Positions 1 to 9,492 of a stretch of DNA of 64,000 nucleotides are shown piece after piece. Origin of the DNA: LMUY01 sp965199005 (lineage in GTDB: Bacteria; Pseudomonadota; Alphaproteobacteria; Acetobacterales; Acetobacteraceae). A program made the position numbers and the translations under genes. The stretch covers positions 3,097,223 to 3,161,222 of the forward strand of contig CBDAQK010000006.1 of the NCBI GenBank assembly GCA_965199005.1. Direction: 5' to 3'. The notes below the pieces were generated by a model. The model saw nothing but the letters and a program-made list of their open reading frames with translations, searched no databases and was not told the origin of the DNA. The number at the start of each line of letters is the position of its first letter. Within the stretch, counting starts at the first letter, position 1.

Positions 1-1045
1 TGAAGTCCCGCAGCTCCCGCAGGGTCATGCGTTCACGGCGGGCCAACGCGGCCAGCGTCACCGCGTGGCCCTGCATCATGCCGGATGGCGGCAGCTCCGG
101 CACCGGGCCGTCCAGCTCGTAGCCGGACAGGTCGTGGCCCAGCCGGTCCGACAGCACCCGCATCGCGGCCACCGGGTCGGCCAGGCTGGCCAGCTCGGCG
201 ATCGTCGCCCGCGCCGCCGCCTCCGTCCGGCCGGGGATGACGGACACGCCGGGCAGGATGCGGATCGCGTCGGCGCGGCGGCCATGGGCGACGCAGCGGG
301 CGCGCAGGTCGCGGGCGAAGGCGACGGCGTCGTCCAGGTCCTGCTGCACGGTGAACACCACCTCCGCCGTGGCGGCGGCAAAGTCCCGCCCCGCCTCGGA
401 CGCGCCGGCCTGCAGGATGACCGGGTGGCCCTGCGGCGGCCGCGTGATGTTGAGCGGGCCGCGCACGTCGTAGAACCGGCCGTGATGGTCCAGCACGTGC
501 ATCCCGGCCGGGTCGACGAACTGGCCGCTCGCCTTGTCGCCCAGGCGGGCGCCGTCATCCCAGCTGTCCCACAGGCCCTTGACCACCTCCAGGTATTCCG
601 CCGCCCTGGCATATCGCTCCGCGTGCGGCGGGTGCGACGTGCGGCCGAAATTGGGGGCCGCATCCGGGCTCGACCCGGTGACGACGTTCCACGCCGCTCG
701 GCCGCCGCTCAGATGGTCGATCGAGGCCAGGGCGCGGGCGACGTTGTACGGTTCGGAGTAGGTGGTGGACACGGTGGCACCCAGCCCGATCCGGCGCGTG
801 CCCATCGCCAACGCCGCCAGCAGGGTCAGCGGCTCGAACCGCAGCATCATGCCGGGATGCGCGTCCAGCCCGGTATTGAGCGCGTCCGCCAGGAACAGGA
901 GGTCGAACTTGCCCCGCTCCGCCGTGGCCGCGAGATGCTGCAGCAGGGGCAGGTTCTCGGAGCCGAACCGCGCCTCCGGCATGCGCCAGCCGGCCACGTG
1001 GCCACCCGCGCCGAGCATGATGAGGCCGAGATGCATCTGCCTCAT
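1..1045 (-). CDS. Luciferase-like FMN-dependent monooxygenase (NtaA/SnaA/DszA type), 3' end cut by window
   Basis: Reading the minus strand from ATG at 1045 gives 348 residues that run off base 1 without a stop. The N-terminus MHLGLIMLGAGGH, the FLADAL segment, the SDHLSGGR-like motif (SIDHLSGGRAAWN, about residues 110-122) and the NVVTG stretch are typical of two-component bacterial luciferase-like monooxygenases that use FMNH2 from a separate reductase. Known members cleave C-N or C-S bonds in nitrilotriacetate, dimethyl sulfide or dibenzothiophene sulfone. The start overlaps the stop of the upstream hydrolase gene (ATGA). The position at the end of an ABC uptake operon suggests it oxidises the imported compound. 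The substrate cannot be read from the sequence, and the C-terminus is missing. Confidence 0.9.
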   Translation of the reverse strand, partial: MRQMHLGLIMLGAGGHVAGWRMPEARFGSENLPLLQHLAATAERGKFDLLFLADALNTGLDAHPGMMLRFEPLTLLAALAMGTRRIGLGATVSTTYSEPYNVARALASIDHLSGGRAAWNVVTGSSPDAAPNFGRTSHPPHAERYARAAEYLEVVKGLWDSWDDGARLGDKASGQFVDPAGMHVLDHHGRFYDVRGPLNITRPPQGHPVILQAGASEAGRDFAAATAEVVFTVQQDLDDAVAFARDLRARCVAHGRRADAIRILPGVSVIPGRTEAAARATIAELASLADPVAAMRVLSDRLGHDLSGYELDGPVPELPPSGMMQGHAVTLAALARRERMTLRELRDF

Positions 1046-1574
1046 CGGCGGTCCCGTTCCTCGGCCAGGGTCGTGATGCGGAGCTGCGGCGCCCGCCCGC
1101 CGAGCAAGTCCAGCGCGCGGGCGTGCAGCGCAGGCGTCTTGGCGGCGCAGGCGTCGGCCACAACCCGCACGGCCGCGCCGTCGTCCACCGCGGCCAGCGC
1201 GGTCGCCAGCACGCAGCAATCGGTGGAAACGCCGCACAGGACGGCGGACGCCCCATCGCCGATGCGGCCCTGCACCGCCGGCAGCCACTTTGCGAAGGTG
1301 TGGCTGTCGACGCTGGGGCGGCCGGTCCAGGGTGCGTCCAGCGCCCACATCCAGGCATTCGCCGGGTCGAGCGCGAAGGCCCAGCGCGCGTAGTACTGCA
1401 CCCAGCTTCCCGTTGGCCGCTCCGGCGGGACGAAGCGGGTGAACAGGACGCGCTCGCCGAACAGCCGCACCAGCTCCGCCACCGTCGGGGTGGCATCCGC
1501 CAGGCCGGGCGTGAACCAGGGGCTGTCCGGGTGCGAGAAGGCAGGCTGCATGTCCACGACCACGAGCCAGTCCA

Positions 1575-1578
<4 letters not shown>
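1042..1578 (-). CDS. Cysteine hydrolase, isochorismatase/nicotinamidase family
   Basis: This 178-residue protein has the full isochorismatase-fold triad: Asp9 in VVVDMQ, Lys97 in TFAKW and Cys122 in GVSTDCCV. Family members hydrolyse amides, carbamates or isochorismate in the cytoplasm. It starts at ATG 1578, overlapping the ATPase stop (ATGA), and its own stop overlaps the next start. It is therefore tightly cotranscribed with an ABC importer upstream and a flavin monooxygenase downstream. A monooxygenase plus an isochorismatase-type hydrolase recalls RutA/RutB of pyrimidine breakdown, but no other rut gene is visible. The likely role, inferred, is hydrolysis of an intermediate in degradation of the imported nitrogen compound. 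Confidence 0.88.
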
Positions 1579-2365
<787 letters not shown>

Positions 2366-2369
<4 letters not shown>

Positions 2370-3226
2370 GCCGCCCTGTCCTCGCCCGCGGCGCCGCGGG
2401 CGAACCGACGCTCGATGAGGCCCTGGCCGACCGAGAGGACCCCGACCAACGCCAGGTACCAGAGTGCGGCGACGATCAGCAGCGGCACGGTCTCGAAATT
2501 GCGGGAGTAGATGTTCTCGACCGACTGCATCAGCTCCGGCAACGCCACCACGCTGGCGATGGAGGTGTATTTCAGCATCCCGATCACCTGGTTGCCCGTA
2601 GGCGGCACGATCGCCCGCATGGCCTGCGGCAGCACGACGATCCGGAGCGTCTGCCCCGGCCGGTGGCCCAGGGCGCGGGAGGCATCCACTTGCCCGCGGT
2701 CGACCGAGAGCAGGCCCGCGCGCACGATCTCCGCCATATAGGCCGCCTCGTTGAGCCCGAGCCCCAGCAGCGCCGCGGTGAAGGAGGAGATGGCGGCGGT
2801 GGACGACACCGACACCAGCTTCGGGCCGCCAAAGGGCACGCCCAGCGACAGGACGGGGAACAGCGCCGCCAGGTTGTACCAGAACACCAGCTGCACCAGC
2901 ACCGGCACGCCGCGGAAAAACCAGATGAACGCGCGGGCACAGGCCGGCAGCACCGGGTTGGCGGCCAGCCGCGCCAGCGCCAGCCCGGCGCCCAGCACGA
3001 TGCCGGCGGCCATGACCACGACCGTCAACTCGACCGTGGTCGCGACGCCGCGCAGCACCTCCGGACTGAACAGGTACTGCGCCACCACCCCCCACTCGAA
3101 GCCAGGGTTGGTCAGCAGCTGGAACACCACCCAGGCGACGAAGAGCAAGGCGACGGCGCCGGCCACCCAGCGGCCGGGTTGCGACGGCGCCAGGATGGCC
3201 GGGGGCGCAGAGGCGGTGGCTGACAT
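2366..3226 (-). CDS. Polar amino acid ABC transporter permease (HisM/GlnP-like)
   Basis: This 286-residue inner membrane protein has several hydrophobic spans: about 18-38, 62-85 and 95-120, plus C-terminal spans. The PAAT coupling signature EAAYMAEIVRAGLLSVDRGQ is followed by ASRALG. A longer-than-usual loop around residues 128-145 precedes the coupling region. Only one permease gene is present, so a homodimer is expected. It follows the binding-protein gene after 6 bases and overlaps the ATPase start, forming a standard binding protein-permease-ATPase operon. Confidence 0.92.
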
Positions 3227-3232
3227 GGACCG

Positions 3233-4108
3233 TTACGGCAGCGGGGAGCGGATCTGCTCGATGCCCAGCGCCCCGTCCGGCACGCCGAACTCGGTCAGCA
3301 AAGCACCGTAGCTGCCGTCGGCGGCAGCACTGGCCAACGCCAGGCGCAGCGCCTCGGCCAGGGCCGTGTTGCCCTTCGCCACGACGATGCCGGACAGCGT
3401 CCGGTCGCCGGGCAGCGTGCCGTCCGACATGACGAGCTTGCCATTGGTCTTGGCGATGTAGACGCCCACCGCCCGGTCGGTGAGGAAGCCGTCGCCGCGG
3501 CCGTTGGCGACGGCCAGGTAGGTGTCGGCGCTGTCGGGGAAGGTGAGCGTGGGGATCGCCGCCTGTCCGGCCTTCACGCAGTCGGCGGACAACAGGGCGG
3601 CCACAGCCACCTGGGCGCTCCCCTGCGTCACGGCCAGGGTGCGGCCGCACAGGTGGGTGGCATCGAGCCCGGCCGGACTGCCCTGCCGCACCAGCAGCCC
3701 GTATCCGGAGGCGTAGTAGTCCACGAAGCCCGCCACCTTGGCGCGCTCCGCCGTATGGCCGATCTGGTCGACGCCGATGTCATAGCGCCCGGCGGCCACG
3801 CCCGGCACGATGGAGGGGAACTTGATGTCCTCGAACTCCGCACGCAGCCCCAGCTTCGCGGCCAGCAGCCGCACCAGGCGGATGTCGAGGCCGTCCGGCC
3901 CGCCGCCAGGGAAGGCGAAGTCGAACGGCGGCCATTGCAGGGAGGTGGCGACCTTCAGCACGCCGGACGCCCGCGTCGCCTCCGGCAGCGCCGCCCGGGC
4001 CGTGTCCACCACCGCTTGCGCCCCGGCGGAGGTGGCGGCCAGCATCAGCCCGGCCAGCGCGGCCCCGAAACGGCGCAGCGGGAAGGTGGAACGGCGTGGA
4101 GGCGTCAT
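3233..4108 (-). CDS. Periplasmic amino-acid-type solute-binding protein (SBP_bac_3)
   Basis: The protein has about 291 residues when started at ATG 4108 (MTPPRRSTF), which puts a basic N-terminus and a hydrophobic signal segment (about 10-31, ending SAGAQA) in the expected place. An in-frame upstream start at 4159 would only add a poorly signal-like leader. The mature part has the class 3 binding-protein pattern: LKVATSLQWPPFDF, GLDIRLVRLLAAKLGL, YDIGVDQIG and TLAVTQGS. It delivers an amino acid or related compound to the downstream permease. The nature of the monooxygenase and hydrolase in the operon suggests a modified nitrogen or sulfur compound rather than a plain amino acid (inference). 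Confidence 0.9.
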   Translation of the reverse strand: MTPPRRSTFPLRRFGAALAGLMLAATSAGAQAVVDTARAALPEATRASGVLKVATSLQWPPFDFAFPGGGPDGLDIRLVRLLAAKLGLRAEFEDIKFPSIVPGVAAGRYDIGVDQIGHTAERAKVAGFVDYYASGYGLLVRQGSPAGLDATHLCGRTLAVTQGSAQVAVAALLSADCVKAGQAAIPTLTFPDSADTYLAVANGRGDGFLTDRAVGVYIAKTNGKLVMSDGTLPGDRTLSGIVVAKGNTALAEALRLALASAAADGSYGALLTEFGVPDGALGIEQIRSPLP

Positions 4109-4173
4109 GGCTGGGTGGTCCGCTGTGGTCCGCTGGAGATGACATGCCTCCCGCCGCAATCAATCCTCGCCGC

Positions 4174-4869
4174 TCAGTCCGGCGGGCGCAGACGGTAGCC
4201 CACGCCGGTCTCGGTGAGGATGTGGGTCGGCTGTTCGGGGACGGGTTCGATCTTCTGACGCAGGGCGCGGATGTAGATGCGGAGGTATTGCACGTCCGTG
4301 TCGCCGCCCCAGACCTCGCGCAGCACCTGCTTGTGGGTGAGCACCTTGCCCGCATGGGCCACCAGAAGCCGCAGGATCTCATACTCGCGGCGGGAGAACT
4401 TCACGTCCGCGCCCCGCACCGTTACCGTCCGCCGCACGAGGTCGACCACCAGGTCGCCGCCGCGATAGATCGGCCGCTCGCCGCCCTGCTGCAGCCGGTG
4501 GCGCTGGGCAGCGCGGATGCGGGCGAACAGCTCGTCGATGCCGAACGGCTTGGTGACGAAGTCATCCGCCCCTTCGTCCAATGCCGCCACCTTGCTGCCC
4601 TCGTCATCGCGGCTGGACAGCACGATGATCGGCAGCAGCGCTCCGGCGGCGCGGATCTGGCGGATGACGGCCAGCCCGTCCATGTCCGGCAGCCCGAGGT
4701 CGAGCACGACCAGGTCGGCACCGTTGCGCCGCACGCAGTCCAGGGCCAGCCCACCATCCGCCGCCTCCGACACGGTGAAGCCCTGGGCGGCCAGCCCGGC
4801 CCGCAGGAAGCGCAGGATGGCCGGCTCGTCGTCCACCACCAGCACGCGAAGCGAGTTGGCGTCTGCCAT
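4174..4869 (-). CDS. OmpR-family response regulator, KdpE-like, without a partner kinase nearby
   Basis: This 231-residue protein has an N-terminal receiver with the acidic pair Asp13-Asp14, phospho-acceptor Asp57 in VVLDLGLPDMDG, Ser85-Ser86 and Lys107 in VTKPFG. A C-terminal winged-helix domain follows (about 130-231). The phrases VLTHKQVLREVWG and YLRIYIRALRQKIEP are strongly KdpE-like. KdpE normally works with the KdpD kinase to induce the potassium pump KdpFABC, but neither kdpD nor kdp structural genes occur in this window. It lies 65 bases upstream of the ABC operon on the same strand and could be cotranscribed with it. Confidence 0.9.
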   Translation of the reverse strand: MADANSLRVLVVDDEPAILRFLRAGLAAQGFTVSEAADGGLALDCVRRNGADLVVLDLGLPDMDGLAVIRQIRAAGALLPIIVLSSRDDEGSKVAALDEGADDFVTKPFGIDELFARIRAAQRHRLQQGGERPIYRGGDLVVDLVRRTVTVRGADVKFSRREYEILRLLVAHAGKVLTHKQVLREVWGGDTDVQYLRIYIRALRQKIEPVPEQPTHILTETGVGYRLRPPD

Positions 4870-5001
4870 CGGGCCGGTTTCTCCTTGTCATCCGCGCCGG
4901 CCGGCACGGTCCATCCGAGGCATACGCCGCCGGGCGTTCCGCCACCACCACGGACACGGTCGGAGAAGCCGATGGGGCCGACAGCACCGCTTGCGCACCA
5001 A

Positions 5002-5051
5002 CCGTAGGACAGCACCGATGGTGCGTTGCCAAAGCGCAACGCACCCTACGG
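5002..5051. repeat. REP-like extragenic palindrome (GTAGGGTGC type)
   Basis: An inverted repeat has inner arms GGTGCGTTGC (5020-5029) and GCAACGCACC (5036-5045) and outer partial arms CCGTAGG and CCTACGG. It sits between convergently unconstrained gene ends, downstream of the NTF2-like gene and upstream of the kdpE-like gene. A related element carrying the same GTAGGGTGC core is at 9401-9490. It can form an RNA hairpin and may terminate or stabilise transcripts. Confidence 0.6.
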
Positions 5052-5068
5052 GAATCGGACGGTCCGCG

Positions 5069-5437
5069 TCACTCCTGGCCGGGTTGGACCAGCGGCGGCG
5101 TCTGCTGGTGCTGGATCACCTGCCACTTGTCGTGCTCGAGGCGGCGGTAGACCGTCGTGCAGTGCGCCTCGTAGGCCTGTTCGCCCTCCCGCTCCGCCCG
5201 CGCGAGATAGGCGATCACGATCAGGCCCTCCTGCGGCCGGGCGACCTGGCGCTCCGTCAGCGCGACCCGGGTCCAGCGCGGCGTGCGGGCAACCGCCTCC
5301 GCCGCCTGCCGCCCGGTCACGATGAAGGGCTTGGCCGGCAGCACCATGAGGCACTCCGCGTCGATCGTGGCGCGATAGTTCTCAGCATCGCCCGTCCACA
5401 GGCCTGCTTCCGAGCCCCAGATCCGATCGTCGTCCAT
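5069..5437 (-). CDS. NTF2-like / DUF4440-type small protein
   Basis: This 122-residue cytoplasmic protein has the cone-shaped NTF2-like fold pattern: an N-terminal helix (IWGSEAGLWTGDAENYRATI), ECLMVLPAKPFIVTGRQ, then strands WTRVALTERQVARP, VIAYLARAER, CTTVYRRLEHDKWQVIQHQQTP. DUF4440 members have varied or unknown roles, and no catalytic residues can be assigned. It stands alone between a palindromic repeat and the divergent glpD promoter region. Confidence 0.75.
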   Translation of the reverse strand: MDDDRIWGSEAGLWTGDAENYRATIDAECLMVLPAKPFIVTGRQAAEAVARTPRWTRVALTERQVARPQEGLIVIAYLARAEREGEQAYEAHCTTVYRRLEHDKWQVIQHQQTPPLVQPGQE

Positions 5438-5596
5438 CCGCGCTTCCCTCCGTTGGTCAGGCTACAGCGCGGCAGGCCGCGGATCGTTCACCAGCCGCGG
5501 CCGTCGGTCGATTGACTGGAAGCCGAAACCGACCGCATTTGCCACCGGCAGGCCCCGGCACGGCAATCCGGGTGCGCATGCGGGGAACGTGCATCG

Positions 5597-7108
5597 GTGG
5601 ACTTCGACCTGCTCATCGTCGGCGGCGGCATCAACGGCGTCGGGATCGCCCGCGACGCCGCCGGGCGCGGGCTGCGCGTGCTGTTGTGCGAGAAAGGCGA
5701 CCTCGCGGCCGCCACGTCGTCCTCGTCCAGCAAGCTGATCCATGGCGGCCTGCGCTACCTGGAACAGTACGAGTTCCGCCTCGTGCGCGAGGCGCTGGTC
5801 GAGCGCGAGGTCCTGCTGCGGATCGCACCGCACATCGCGTGGCCGATGCGCTTCGTGCTGCCGCACGCGCCGGAGCAGCGGCCGGCCTGGATGATCCGGC
5901 TCGGCCTGTTCCTCTACGACCACATCGGCGGCCGGGTCAGCCTGCCCGGCACGCGCCAGCTGGACCTGCGCCGGGCGCCGCAGGGCGCGCCGCTGCGGGC
6001 GGAGTTCCGCAGGGGATTCGAATACTCCGATTGCTGGGTGGACGATGCGCGCCTGGTCGCCTTGAACGCCATGGACGCGCGGGAGCGCGGCGCGACCATC
6101 CTGACCCGGACCGCCTGCCTATCCGCCGCTGCGGACGGGGCGGCATGGCGGGTGACGCTCGCGGACGGCGACACGGGGGCGCTGCGGACGGTCACCACGC
6201 GGATCCTGGTCAACGCGGCCGGACCCTGGGTGGAGGACGTGCTGGGCGGCCGCGCGGGCGTCAACGACGGCCCGCACGCGCGCCTGGTCAAAGGCAGCCA
6301 CATCGTGCTGCCCAGGCTCTACGATGGCGAGCAGGCCTACATCCTGCAGAACGACGACGACCGGGTGGTGTTCGTCATCCCGTACGAGGGTGGCTACTCG
6401 CTCGTCGGCACGACCGACATCCCGTTCACCGGTGACCCGGCACATGTCGCGATCGAGCCCGCGGAGGCCGCCTATCTCTGCCGCGCGGTGTCCCGCTACT
6501 TCGCGGCGCCCGTGCAGCCCTCCAGCATCGTGCACAGCTATTCCGGCGTCCGCTCGCTGCACGACGACAAGTCCGACGACCCCTCCTCCGTCACGCGGGA
6601 CTACGTGCTCGACTTCCGGTCGGTGCCGGCGCCGGTGCTGTCCGTGTTCGGGGGCAAGATCACGACCTATCGCCGCCTGGCCGAGCACGCGATGGACAAG
6701 CTGCTGCCCCACCTCCAGGCGCCCCGCCCGAAGGCGTGGACCGGCCTGGCGCCGCTGCCCGGGGGCGACCTGCCCGGTGGGGATTTCACCGGCTTCCTGG
6801 CGTCGTTGCAGGCCAGGTATCCGTGGCTACCCGCCGCCCTGGCGCATCGGCTCGCCCGCGCCTACGGCACCCGCGCCGAAGCCGTGCTTGCCGGCGCGCA
6901 GGGCTTGGCCGACTTGGGCGAGGCGTTCGGCGGCGGCCTCACCGCGGCGGAACTGCGCTACATGATGCAGCAGGAGTGGGCCCGCACCGCGGAAGACGCG
7001 CTGTGGCGCCGGTCCAAGCTCGGGCTGCACCTGTCGGCGGCCGAGATCGCCCGCGTGGCCGACTGGATGCGCGCGCGCACCACCCAGCCAGAGGCCGCGC
7101 TTGGCTGA
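5597..7108 (+). CDS. glpD: Aerobic glycerol-3-phosphate dehydrogenase
   Basis: This 503-residue flavoprotein oxidises sn-glycerol 3-phosphate to dihydroxyacetone phosphate at the membrane and passes electrons to quinone. The N-terminal FAD-binding motif GGGINGVG (9-16) is followed by the family signature SSSSSKLIHGGLRYLEQYEF (44-63). LVNAAGPWVEDV and the C-terminal domain with the EWARTAEDALWRRSKLG motif complete the family length. The start is GTG 5597. It overlaps glpK by 8 bases, forming a glycerol-use operon, but no glpF facilitator is present here. Confidence 0.97.
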   Translation: MDFDLLIVGGGINGVGIARDAAGRGLRVLLCEKGDLAAATSSSSSKLIHGGLRYLEQYEFRLVREALVEREVLLRIAPHIAWPMRFVLPHAPEQRPAWMIRLGLFLYDHIGGRVSLPGTRQLDLRRAPQGAPLRAEFRRGFEYSDCWVDDARLVALNAMDARERGATILTRTACLSAAADGAAWRVTLADGDTGALRTVTTRILVNAAGPWVEDVLGGRAGVNDGPHARLVKGSHIVLPRLYDGEQAYILQNDDDRVVFVIPYEGGYSLVGTTDIPFTGDPAHVAIEPAEAAYLCRAVSRYFAAPVQPSSIVHSYSGVRSLHDDKSDDPSSVTRDYVLDFRSVPAPVLSVFGGKITTYRRLAEHAMDKLLPHLQAPRPKAWTGLAPLPGGDLPGGDFTGFLASLQARYPWLPAALAHRLARAYGTRAEAVLAGAQGLADLGEAFGGGLTAAELRYMMQQEWARTAEDALWRRSKLGLHLSAAEIARVADWMRARTTQPEAALG

Positions 7109-8576
7109 GCCCGTGCACCTGCTGGCGATCGACCAGGGGACGACCTCCACCCGCAGCATGGTGTTCGACGCGGCGGGCAACGCGGTGGCAGTGGCACAGC
7201 GCGACCTCACGCAGTCCTACCCGCAGGACGGCTGGGTGGAGCACGATGGGGAGGAGATCTGGCGCCACGTGCTCGAGACCGCGCGCGAAGCGATTGCCGC
7301 AGCCGGCGTGCCGATCCGGGCGGTGGGCATCGCCAACCAGCGCGAGACGGCCGTGCTGTGGGACCGTGCGTCCGGCACGGCGGTCCACCCGGCCATCGTG
7401 TGGCAGGACCGCCGGACCGCCAGCGCCTGCGCCCGGTTGCGGGGGGACGGGGTGGAGCCGCTGGTGCGGGCGCGCACCGGCTTGCTGCTGGACCCGTATT
7501 TCTCGGCCACGAAGCTGGCGTGGATGCTGGATGCGGAGCCTGCGCTACGGGCCCGCGCCGAGCGCGGCGACCTGGCCTTCGGCACCATCGACAGCTACCT
7601 CCTGTGGCGGCTGACCGAGGGCCGGGTGCATGCCACGGACGCGACCAACGCCTCCCGCACGCTCTTGTTCGACATCCACCGGCAATGCTGGGACGACGAC
7701 CTGCTTCGCCTGTTCCGGATCCCGCCCGCGCTGCTGCCGGAGGTGCGGGACAGCGCGGGCCTGTTCGGCGAGACGGCGCTGCTCGGCGGCCGGCTGCCGG
7801 TGGCGGGCATCGCCGGGGACCAGCAGGCGGCGATGGTCGGGCAGGCCTGCTTCGCGCCCGGCATGGTGAAGGCGACCTACGGCACCGGCTGCTTCGCGCT
7901 GATGAACACCGGCGACAAGGCGGTCGCCTCGGCTAACCGGATGCTCACCACGGTGGCCTACCGCATCGGCGGCGTGCCGAGCTATGCGCTGGAAGGCGCC
8001 ATCTTCGTGGCGGGTGCCGCGGTCAAGTGGCTGCGGGACGGGCTCGGCGTGATCGCGCACGCGTCCGAGACGCAGGGCATGGCGACCGCGCTGGGGGACA
8101 ACCACGGCGTGTACATGGTCCCCGCCTTCGTCGGGCTGGGCGCGCCGCACTGGGCCCCCGAGGCGCGCGGGCTGATCTGCGGGCTGACGTTCGACGCGAC
8201 CGCCGCCCATGTCGCCCGCGCGGCACTCGAGGCCGTCGCCTACCAGACCTTCGACCTGGCCGAAGCCATGGCGGGCGATGGGGCCGACCGCGCGCAGGCC
8301 CTCCGCGTGGATGGCGGCATGGCGGCGAACGACTGGTTCTGCCAGTTCCTCGCCGACACGCTCGGCGTGCCGGTGCAGCGCCCGGCGATGCTGGAAAGCA
8401 CCGCGCTGGGTGCGGCCGTCCTGGCTGGCCTGGCGACCGGCCTCTACGCGACCCTGGCGGAGAGCAGCGCGCGGCGGGCTCCCGGGCGCTGCTTCGCCCC
8501 GGCGATGCCGACGGCCCGGCGGGACGCCCTGGTCGCAGGCTGGCACGCCGCCGTCCGGCTCGCGCTCACGCGGTAG
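7101..8576 (+). CDS. glpK: Glycerol kinase
   Basis: This 491-residue FGGY-family kinase phosphorylates glycerol to glycerol 3-phosphate, the substrate of the upstream GlpD. Its motifs are AIDQGTTSTRS (9-19), ANQRETAVLWDR, AGDQQAAMVGQ, KATYGTGCF and the C-terminal VDGGMAANDWFCQF signature. The start is TTG 7101 inside the end of glpD, and an in-frame GTG at 7113 is the alternative. Full family length with no broken motif. Confidence 0.97.
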   Translation: MAEPVHLLAIDQGTTSTRSMVFDAAGNAVAVAQRDLTQSYPQDGWVEHDGEEIWRHVLETAREAIAAAGVPIRAVGIANQRETAVLWDRASGTAVHPAIVWQDRRTASACARLRGDGVEPLVRARTGLLLDPYFSATKLAWMLDAEPALRARAERGDLAFGTIDSYLLWRLTEGRVHATDATNASRTLLFDIHRQCWDDDLLRLFRIPPALLPEVRDSAGLFGETALLGGRLPVAGIAGDQQAAMVGQACFAPGMVKATYGTGCFALMNTGDKAVASANRMLTTVAYRIGGVPSYALEGAIFVAGAAVKWLRDGLGVIAHASETQGMATALGDNHGVYMVPAFVGLGAPHWAPEARGLICGLTFDATAAHVARAALEAVAYQTFDLAEAMAGDGADRAQALRVDGGMAANDWFCQFLADTLGVPVQRPAMLESTALGAAVLAGLATGLYATLAESSARRAPGRCFAPAMPTARRDALVAGWHAAVRLALTR

Positions 8577-8589
8577 CGGGTCACCAGCC

Positions 8590-9369
8590 TCAATACGTTC
8601 CGGGATACTGGCCGCCATCCACCAGCAGGCTCTGCCCGGTGATGAAGCCGGCATGGCCGGAGCATAGGAAGGTCACGCAGGCGCCGATCTCCTCCGCGGT
8701 GCCGTAGCGCCCGGCCGGGTTGCGGCGCTGCCGTGCCGCCCAGATGGCGTCGAACGACTCCCCGGTGGCGTCCGACAGCCCGCGCACGTGGTCGCGCTGC
8801 GCGTCGGTCGCCACGATGCCGGGCAGCACGTTGTTGATGGTGACGCCTTGCTTGATCGACTGCCGCGACAGGCCGGCGACGAAGCCGACCAGGCCCGAGC
8901 GCGCGCCGTTCGAGAGGCCCAGTTCCGCCTGCGGCTCCTTCACGGAACGGGACACGATGTTGACGATGCGGCCCTGCCCGCGCGCCATCATGCCGTCCAG
9001 GGTGAGTCGGATCATCTCGATCGGCGCGAGCATCATCATGTCCAGGGCGCGGATCCAGGTCTCGCGCGTCCATTGCCGGAAGTCGCCCACCGGCATGCCG
9101 TCGCCGTTGTTGATCAGGATGTCCGGCGCCGGGCAGGCGGCGAGGATCGCGGCGCGTCCGGCCTCGGTGGTGAGGTCGCCCGCCACCGCTGACACCTCGG
9201 CGCCGGTGGCCGCGCGGATGTCCGCCACCGCCGCCTGCAGCGTGTCCATCCGCCGGGCGGCGATGGTCACCCGCGCCCCCTCGCCCGCCAGCGCCTGTGC
9301 CACCGCCCGCCCCATGCCGCGGCTGCCGCCGCACACGAGGGCCGCCTGCCCGGTGATCCGCATGTCCAT
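8590..9369 (-). CDS. SDR-family oxidoreductase with altered catalytic motif
   Basis: This 259-residue Rossmann-fold protein starts at ATG 9369, preceded by AAGGA at a suitable distance. A longer frame to 9474 would run through a palindromic repeat and is not credible. It keeps the coenzyme motif GGSRGMG (14-20), the INNGDG segment and the C-terminal FITGQSLLVDGGQYPGTY. Where classical SDRs have Tyr-x-x-x-Lys, this protein reads S-N-G-A-R. The catalytic Tyr and Lys are therefore replaced by Ser and Arg. It may use a different mechanism or bind coenzyme without classical dehydrogenase activity. It is convergent with glpK. Confidence 0.87.
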   Translation of the reverse strand: MDMRITGQAALVCGGSRGMGRAVAQALAGEGARVTIAARRMDTLQAAVADIRAATGAEVSAVAGDLTTEAGRAAILAACPAPDILINNGDGMPVGDFRQWTRETWIRALDMMMLAPIEMIRLTLDGMMARGQGRIVNIVSRSVKEPQAELGLSNGARSGLVGFVAGLSRQSIKQGVTINNVLPGIVATDAQRDHVRGLSDATGESFDAIWAARQRRNPAGRYGTAEEIGACVTFLCSGHAGFITGQSLLVDGGQYPGTY

Positions 9370-9400
9370 GGAAGTTTTCCTTGCCGCGCCTGCATCAGTC

Positions 9401-9490
9401 GTAGGGTGCAATGCTCCTTCAAGCATTGCACCACCAGCACGCCTCGTCTCGCCGGTTGTGGTGCAGTCCTCCAAGCGGGTTGCACCCTAC
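9401..9490. repeat. REP-like double palindrome (GTAGGGTGC type)
   Basis: The outer arms GTAGGGTGCAA (9401-9411) and TTGCACCCTAC (9480-9490) are perfectly complementary. An inner hairpin GGTGCAATGCT / AAGCATTGCACC sits directly inside the left arm. The element fills the gap between the aminotransferase-like gene and the SDR gene, both on the minus strand. It shares its core with 5002-5051. Confidence 0.65.
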
Positions 9491-9492
9491 CT

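Noticed and set aside
65..1496. Long open frames on both strands over the monooxygenase region
   Set aside because: They are Arg/Pro-rich shadow translations of the minus-strand luciferase-like gene, which itself is open to the window edge.
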